Origin: an uncultured Alistipes sp.
Lineage (GTDB): Bacteria; Bacteroidota; Bacteroidia; Bacteroidales; Rikenellaceae
NCBI GenBank assembly: GCA_910577475.1
Contig: CAJTLJ010000018.1
Location: 1-43,731, forward strand
Direction of reading: 5' to 3'
Length of the DNA: 43,731 bases
Under the pieces are notes generated by a model. The model saw nothing but the letters and a program-made list of their open reading frames with translations. It was not told the DNA's origin and made no database searches. Both the position numbers and the translations under genes were made by a program. Each line of letters opens with the position of its first letter. Positions within the stretch are counted from its first letter, which is position 1. Shown piece after piece: positions 40,515 through 43,731 of the stretch.

Positions 40515-41636
40515 ATGGAAGGAATCTATCATACCGGAGACGAGCCCGTCGTAGACCGTCCGGCGGACGACCTGGACGAGCAGGACGAGCAGGACGAGCA
40601 GGACGAACTCTACGAACACTTCTCCATCACCGCGGACAAAGGCCAAACTCCGCTGCGGCTGGACAAGTACCTCACCTGCCGGATGGAGCACTGCTCGCGC
40701 AACCGCATTCAGGCGGCGGCCGACGGAGGCAGCGTGCTGGTGAACGGCAAGCCGGCCAAGTCGAGCTACAAGGTGAAGCCGCTGGACCGGATCTCGATCG
40801 TGATGCCCTATCCGAAGCGGGAGGTGGAGATCGTCCCGCAGGATATTCCCCTCGCGATTCCGTACGAGGATGACGACCTGCTGCTGGTCGACAAGCCCGC
40901 CGGCATGGTGGTCCACCCCGGCCACGGCAACTGGGACGGCACGCTGGTGAACGCCCTGACGTGGCACCTGCGCACGCTGCCGATGTTCCAGGAGGGGGAC
41001 ATGCGCGCCGGTCTGGTGCACCGGATCGACAAGAACACCTCGGGGCTGCTGGTGGTGGCGAAGACGGAGCGCGCCCACGCCCGGCTGGCGAAGCAGTTCT
41101 TCGACCATACGATCACGCGTCGCTACGTGGCGCTGGTATGGGGCAACTTCGACGAAGACGAGGGGACGATCATCGGCAATATCGGCCGTTCGCCCAAAGA
41201 CCGCCTGCAAATGTACGTATTCGCCGACGGCTCGGACGGCAAACACGCCGTAACCCACTGGCGGGTGCTGAAGCGCTACGGCTACGTGACGCTGGTGGAG
41301 TGCCGGCTGGAGACGGGACGCACCCACCAGATCCGCGTCCACATGCAGTACATCGGCCACCCGCTCTTCAACGACGAACGCTATGGCGGCGACCGCATTC
41401 TGAAGGGCACCACATTCACCAAATACAGACAGTTCATCGAAAACTGCTTCGAGCGGATGCCACGCCACGCCCTGCATGCCCGCTCGCTGGGCTTCACGCA
41501 CCCCACGACCGGCAAGGAGGTCTACTTCGAGAGCGACCTTCCCGAGGATTTCCGCCAGGTGCTGGAGAAGTGGGACGCCTATTGCGCCGCCAACCGTCCC
41601 GCCATCGACCGGACGCTGGAGGGAGAAAACGAATAA
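40515..41636 (+). CDS. rluD: 23S rRNA pseudouridine synthase, RluD/RluA family
   Basis: 373-aa pseudouridine synthase. An acidic N-terminal extension has a DEQ tripeptide repeat (residues about 21-32). An S4 RNA-binding domain follows (about 45-100; LRLDKYLTCRMEHCSRN, GSVLVNGKPAKSSYKV). The catalytic domain has GLVHRIDKNTSGLLVVAK with catalytic D172, and RTHQIRVHMQYIGHPLFNDERYGG. It modifies large-subunit rRNA uridines as in RluD (helix 69), though exact targets in this lineage are unproven. Start at 40515, 5 bases after the PASTA gene. YgiQ follows 13 bases downstream. Confidence 0.92.
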   Translation: MEGIYHTGDEPVVDRPADDLDEQDEQDEQDELYEHFSITADKGQTPLRLDKYLTCRMEHCSRNRIQAAADGGSVLVNGKPAKSSYKVKPLDRISIVMPYPKREVEIVPQDIPLAIPYEDDDLLLVDKPAGMVVHPGHGNWDGTLVNALTWHLRTLPMFQEGDMRAGLVHRIDKNTSGLLVVAKTERAHARLAKQFFDHTITRRYVALVWGNFDEDEGTIIGNIGRSPKDRLQMYVFADGSDGKHAVTHWRVLKRYGYVTLVECRLETGRTHQIRVHMQYIGHPLFNDERYGGDRILKGTTFTKYRQFIENCFERMPRHALHARSLGFTHPTTGKEVYFESDLPEDFRQVLEKWDAYCAANRPAIDRTLEGENE

Positions 41637-41649
41637 AAGAGGAAAAGAG

Positions 41650-43350
41650 ATGTTTCTGCCGACAACCGCAAAAGAGGTAAAGGCACTGGGCTGGGACTAT
41701 ATCGACGTGATTCTCTTCACGGCCGATGCCTATATCGACCACCCGGCATTCGGTGCGGCCGTCGTCGGGCGGCTGCTGGAGGCCGAGGGTTACCGCGTAG
41801 CCATCGTGCCGCAGCCCAACTGGCGCGACGACCTGCGCGACTTCACCAAGCTGGGGGCGCCGAGGCTCTTCTTCGGCGTATCGGGCGGCGCCATGGACTC
41901 GATGGTCAACCACTACACGGCCAACCTGCGCCTGCGCAGCAACGACGCCTACACGTCCGGCGGCAAGGCGGGCTTCCGGCCCGACCGCGCCGTGACGGTC
42001 TATACGCAGATTCTGAAGCGGCTCTTTCCGCACGTTCCGGTGGTCGTGGGCGGCATAGAGGCCTCGTTGCGGCGCCTGACCCACTACGACTACTGGAGCG
42101 ATTCGATCAAACCCTCCGTGCTGGCGGAGTGCGGTGCCGACCTGCTGATCTACGGCATGGGCGAGGGGGTCGTGCAGGAGGTGGCGCGTGCCATGCGGAA
42201 CGGATTCAACGCCAAGCTGCTGCGCAAGATTCGGCAGGTTGCCTTCGTGGCCGACCGCTCCTATGTCGAGCGGCTCGATCCGGCCACGACCCTCAGGCTG
42301 CACAGCTACGAGGAGTGCCTGCGCAGCAAGGCGTCCTTCGGCGAGAACTTCGTCGCCATCGAACGGGAGAGCAATCTCAAACATCCCGAAAATACGCTCG
42401 TCGAAGGGGTCGGCGACCGCTTCGTGGTCGTTACGCCGCCCCGGGCGATGCTTACCACCGAGGAGCTGGACCACTCCTTCGACCTCCCCTATGAACGGGC
42501 CCCTCATCCGCGCTACCGCGGCAAGGGAGATATTCCCGCCTGGGAGATGATCAAATTCTCGGTCAACATCCACCGCGGCTGTTTCGGCGGCTGTTCGTTC
42601 TGCACCATATCGGCCCATCAGGGTAAGTTCATCCACTCGCGCAGCGAGCGTTCGATCCTTGAGGAGATCGGGCGGATCGTGCAGATGCCCGACTTCAAGG
42701 GGTATCTCTCGGACGTGGGCGCCCCCTCGGCCAACATGTACCGCATGGGCGGCCGCGACGAACGGCTCTGCGCCAAGTGCCGCCGGCCGTCGTGTCTGCA
42801 CCCCCGACGCTGCCCCAACCTCGACAACGACCACCGGCCGCTGCTGGCGCTCTACGAGAAGATCCGCCGGATCAAGGGGATACGCAAGGCCTTCATCGGC
42901 AGCGGGATCCGCTATGATCTGTTCGACGACAGCCCCTACCTGCAAACGGTGTTGAAATACCACACCTCGGGACGGCTGAAGGTGGCGCCCGAGCATACCG
43001 AAGCTGAGGTGCTCGACCTGATGCGCAAACCTCCCTTCGCCCTCTTCGAGCAGCTGAACACCGATTTCCACCGCATCTGCCGCAACGAAGGGCTCAACTA
43101 TCAGCTGATTCCCTACTTCATTTCGTCGCACCCCGGGTGTCGCGAGAACGACATGAAGGAGCTGGCCCGCAAGGTGCTGGGCAAACTCCGCTTCACGCTG
43201 GAGCAGGTGCAGGATCTTACGCCCACCCCCATGACCCTCTCGTCGGTCATGTTCTGGACGGGTGAGAATCCCTATACGCACGAGAAGGTCTACGTCGCCC
43301 GCTCGCAGGAGGAGAAACGCCGCCAGAAGAGCTGGTTTTTCCGGAAATAG
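41650..43350 (+). CDS. YgiQ family (UPF0313) radical SAM protein
   Basis: 566-aa radical SAM protein of the YgiQ/UPF0313 family; reaction unknown. N-terminal segment (MFLPTTAKEVKALGWDYIDVILFTADAYIDHPAFGAAVVGRLL) and KPSVLAECGADLLIYGMGE are typical. The iron-sulfur cysteines are C311, C315 and C318 (CFGGCSFC). A second Cys cluster (CAKCRRPSCLHPRRCPNL) follows, as in relatives. The start at 41650 has AGAGGAAAAGAG just upstream. Last gene of the tgt operon. After its stop a weak paired segment CGGACC/GGTCCG (43358-43407) may help termination. Confidence 0.92.
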   Translation: MFLPTTAKEVKALGWDYIDVILFTADAYIDHPAFGAAVVGRLLEAEGYRVAIVPQPNWRDDLRDFTKLGAPRLFFGVSGGAMDSMVNHYTANLRLRSNDAYTSGGKAGFRPDRAVTVYTQILKRLFPHVPVVVGGIEASLRRLTHYDYWSDSIKPSVLAECGADLLIYGMGEGVVQEVARAMRNGFNAKLLRKIRQVAFVADRSYVERLDPATTLRLHSYEECLRSKASFGENFVAIERESNLKHPENTLVEGVGDRFVVVTPPRAMLTTEELDHSFDLPYERAPHPRYRGKGDIPAWEMIKFSVNIHRGCFGGCSFCTISAHQGKFIHSRSERSILEEIGRIVQMPDFKGYLSDVGAPSANMYRMGGRDERLCAKCRRPSCLHPRRCPNLDNDHRPLLALYEKIRRIKGIRKAFIGSGIRYDLFDDSPYLQTVLKYHTSGRLKVAPEHTEAEVLDLMRKPPFALFEQLNTDFHRICRNEGLNYQLIPYFISSHPGCRENDMKELARKVLGKLRFTLEQVQDLTPTPMTLSSVMFWTGENPYTHEKVYVARSQEEKRRQKSWFFRK

Positions 43351-43477
43351 CCCGTATCGGACCAATAAACCGTTGCGAAATACCGCTTTCGCCGTAGCGG
43401 AGGTCCGGTTCGTCTCCCGGAAAAGCATGCATTGCGTCATGATAGCGCCTGATTAGAACAAATAATCGGAGATTTGT

Positions 43478-43508
43478 TTTGACAAGTGAAATATAATATT
43501 TAAATTTG
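43478..43508 (+). promoter_or_regulatory. Promoter of the copy 2 leader/MYNQ gene
   Basis: TTTG (43478-43481), 19 bases, then TAAATTTG (43501-43508): a textbook Bacteroidetes promoter with spacing identical to copy 1. Predicted start near 43515, giving a leader of about 175 nt. Confidence 0.8.
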
Positions 43509-43535
43509 TGATAGCAAATGGCTGAATGGCCTTTG

Positions 43536-43665
43536 ATTACACACAAAAAAAAGGGATAAAAATAGGATAGAACAAGATCAGCCGAGCTGCTTTGCGCGGT
43601 ACCGGTCTTGTTTTGTCATCTATTATCCCTTGATGTGTGAATGAAGAACCGGGACCGCGCTTTTT
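43536..43665 (+). ncRNA. Structured 5' leader RNA, copy 2 (putative cis-regulatory element)
   Basis: An outer stem pairs 43551-43579 (AAGGGATAA...ACAAGATC) with 43604-43631 (GGTCTTGT...TTATCCCTT), extended by ACACA/TGTGT flanks. Inside, CCG-A-GC (43582-43587) pairs with GC-G-CGG (43594-43599). Then ACCGGGACCGCGC (43648-43660) and TTTTT follow; this segment is complementary at 12 of 13 positions to the core stretch 43594-43606, so a competing terminator-like hairpin can form. Core and 3' segment match copy 1, while the outer stem differs but keeps pairing. Regulatory function is inferred; the ligand or signal is unknown. Confidence 0.62.
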
Positions 43666-43687
43666 AAAGAAAAACGAAGAGCGTATC

Positions 43688-43731
43688 ATGTACAACCAGT
43701 CGAAGAGAGCTATTGTCGAAAAGCCGGCTCG
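43688..43731 (+). CDS. MYNQSKRAIVEK family protein, copy 2 (cut by window end)
   Basis: The first 44 bases of a gene encoding MYNQSKRAIVEKPA then continuing beyond the window. All 44 bases are identical to the start of the 112-aa gene at 11120-11458, and about 41 of the 46 bases around and upstream of the ATG also match. It is preceded by its own promoter and structured leader. Whether the rest of the protein is equally conserved cannot be seen here. Confidence 0.7.
   Translation, partial: MYNQSKRAIVEKPA

Overview
The window looks like chromosome from a high-GC gut Bacteroidales, most like Alistipes/Rikenellaceae. This is inferred from TAnnTTTG -7 promoter boxes (often with TTTG about 19 bases upstream), weak ribosome binding sites, an archaeal/eukaryal-type prolyl-tRNA synthetase, the futalosine menaquinone gene mqnE, FadL-like and WbqC proteins, and an IntDOT-like integrase. 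Host DNA is visibly GC-rich. One block of about 10 kb (roughly 20.7-31.1 kb) is AT-rich and is an integrated island.

Layout. 0-11 kb: rlmD (-), pgk, an M13 lipoprotein peptidase, a hexapeptide acetyltransferase, the operon kbl-Lrp-queD, and polA (+). 11.1-11.65 kb: a 112-aa gene of unknown function (-) behind a long structured leader. 11.8-20.6 kb: proS, a FadL-like porin, a Gly/Tyr/Trp-rich lipoprotein (all -), WbqC (+), and GNAT / YeiH-family transporter / GH2-like protein (-). 20.7-31.1 kb: the island. From its integrase end it holds a tyrosine integrase, a small ICE-type regulator-like protein, a non-coding zone rich in hairpins with a perfect 33-bp inverted repeat, then one leftward operon: small HTH regulator, 1303-aa fused restriction-modification-specificity enzyme, coiled-coil protein ending in a clamp-type QLKLF motif, membrane-anchored small protein, and AlbA/Schlafen-type ATPase-like protein. 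31.1-34.3 kb: three lipoproteins with repeated domains. 34.3-36.1 kb: glycosyltransferase and ECF sigma factor (-). 36.2-43.4 kb: the operon tgt, LptF/G permease, mqnE, PASTA protein, rluD, YgiQ-type radical SAM (+). 43.45-43.73 kb: a second copy of the structured leader and the first 44 bases of a second member of the 112-aa family.

The most novel signal is this duplicated unit. Two loci 32 kb apart on opposite strands have the same promoter architecture, then a leader of about 155-175 nt whose outer stem differs in sequence but keeps base pairing. Both have an inner core CCG...CGCGG, a downstream ACCGGGACCGYGC-TTTTT segment complementary to that core, and an identical first 44 coding bases (MYNQSKRAIVEKPA). 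It looks like an undescribed cis-regulatory RNA, possibly an attenuator, in front of an uncharacterised small protein family. The second point of interest is the island's three-gene tail behind the single-chain restriction-modification enzyme, which could form a composite anti-phage system.

All family assignments come from reading motifs by eye. No database search or folding was run.
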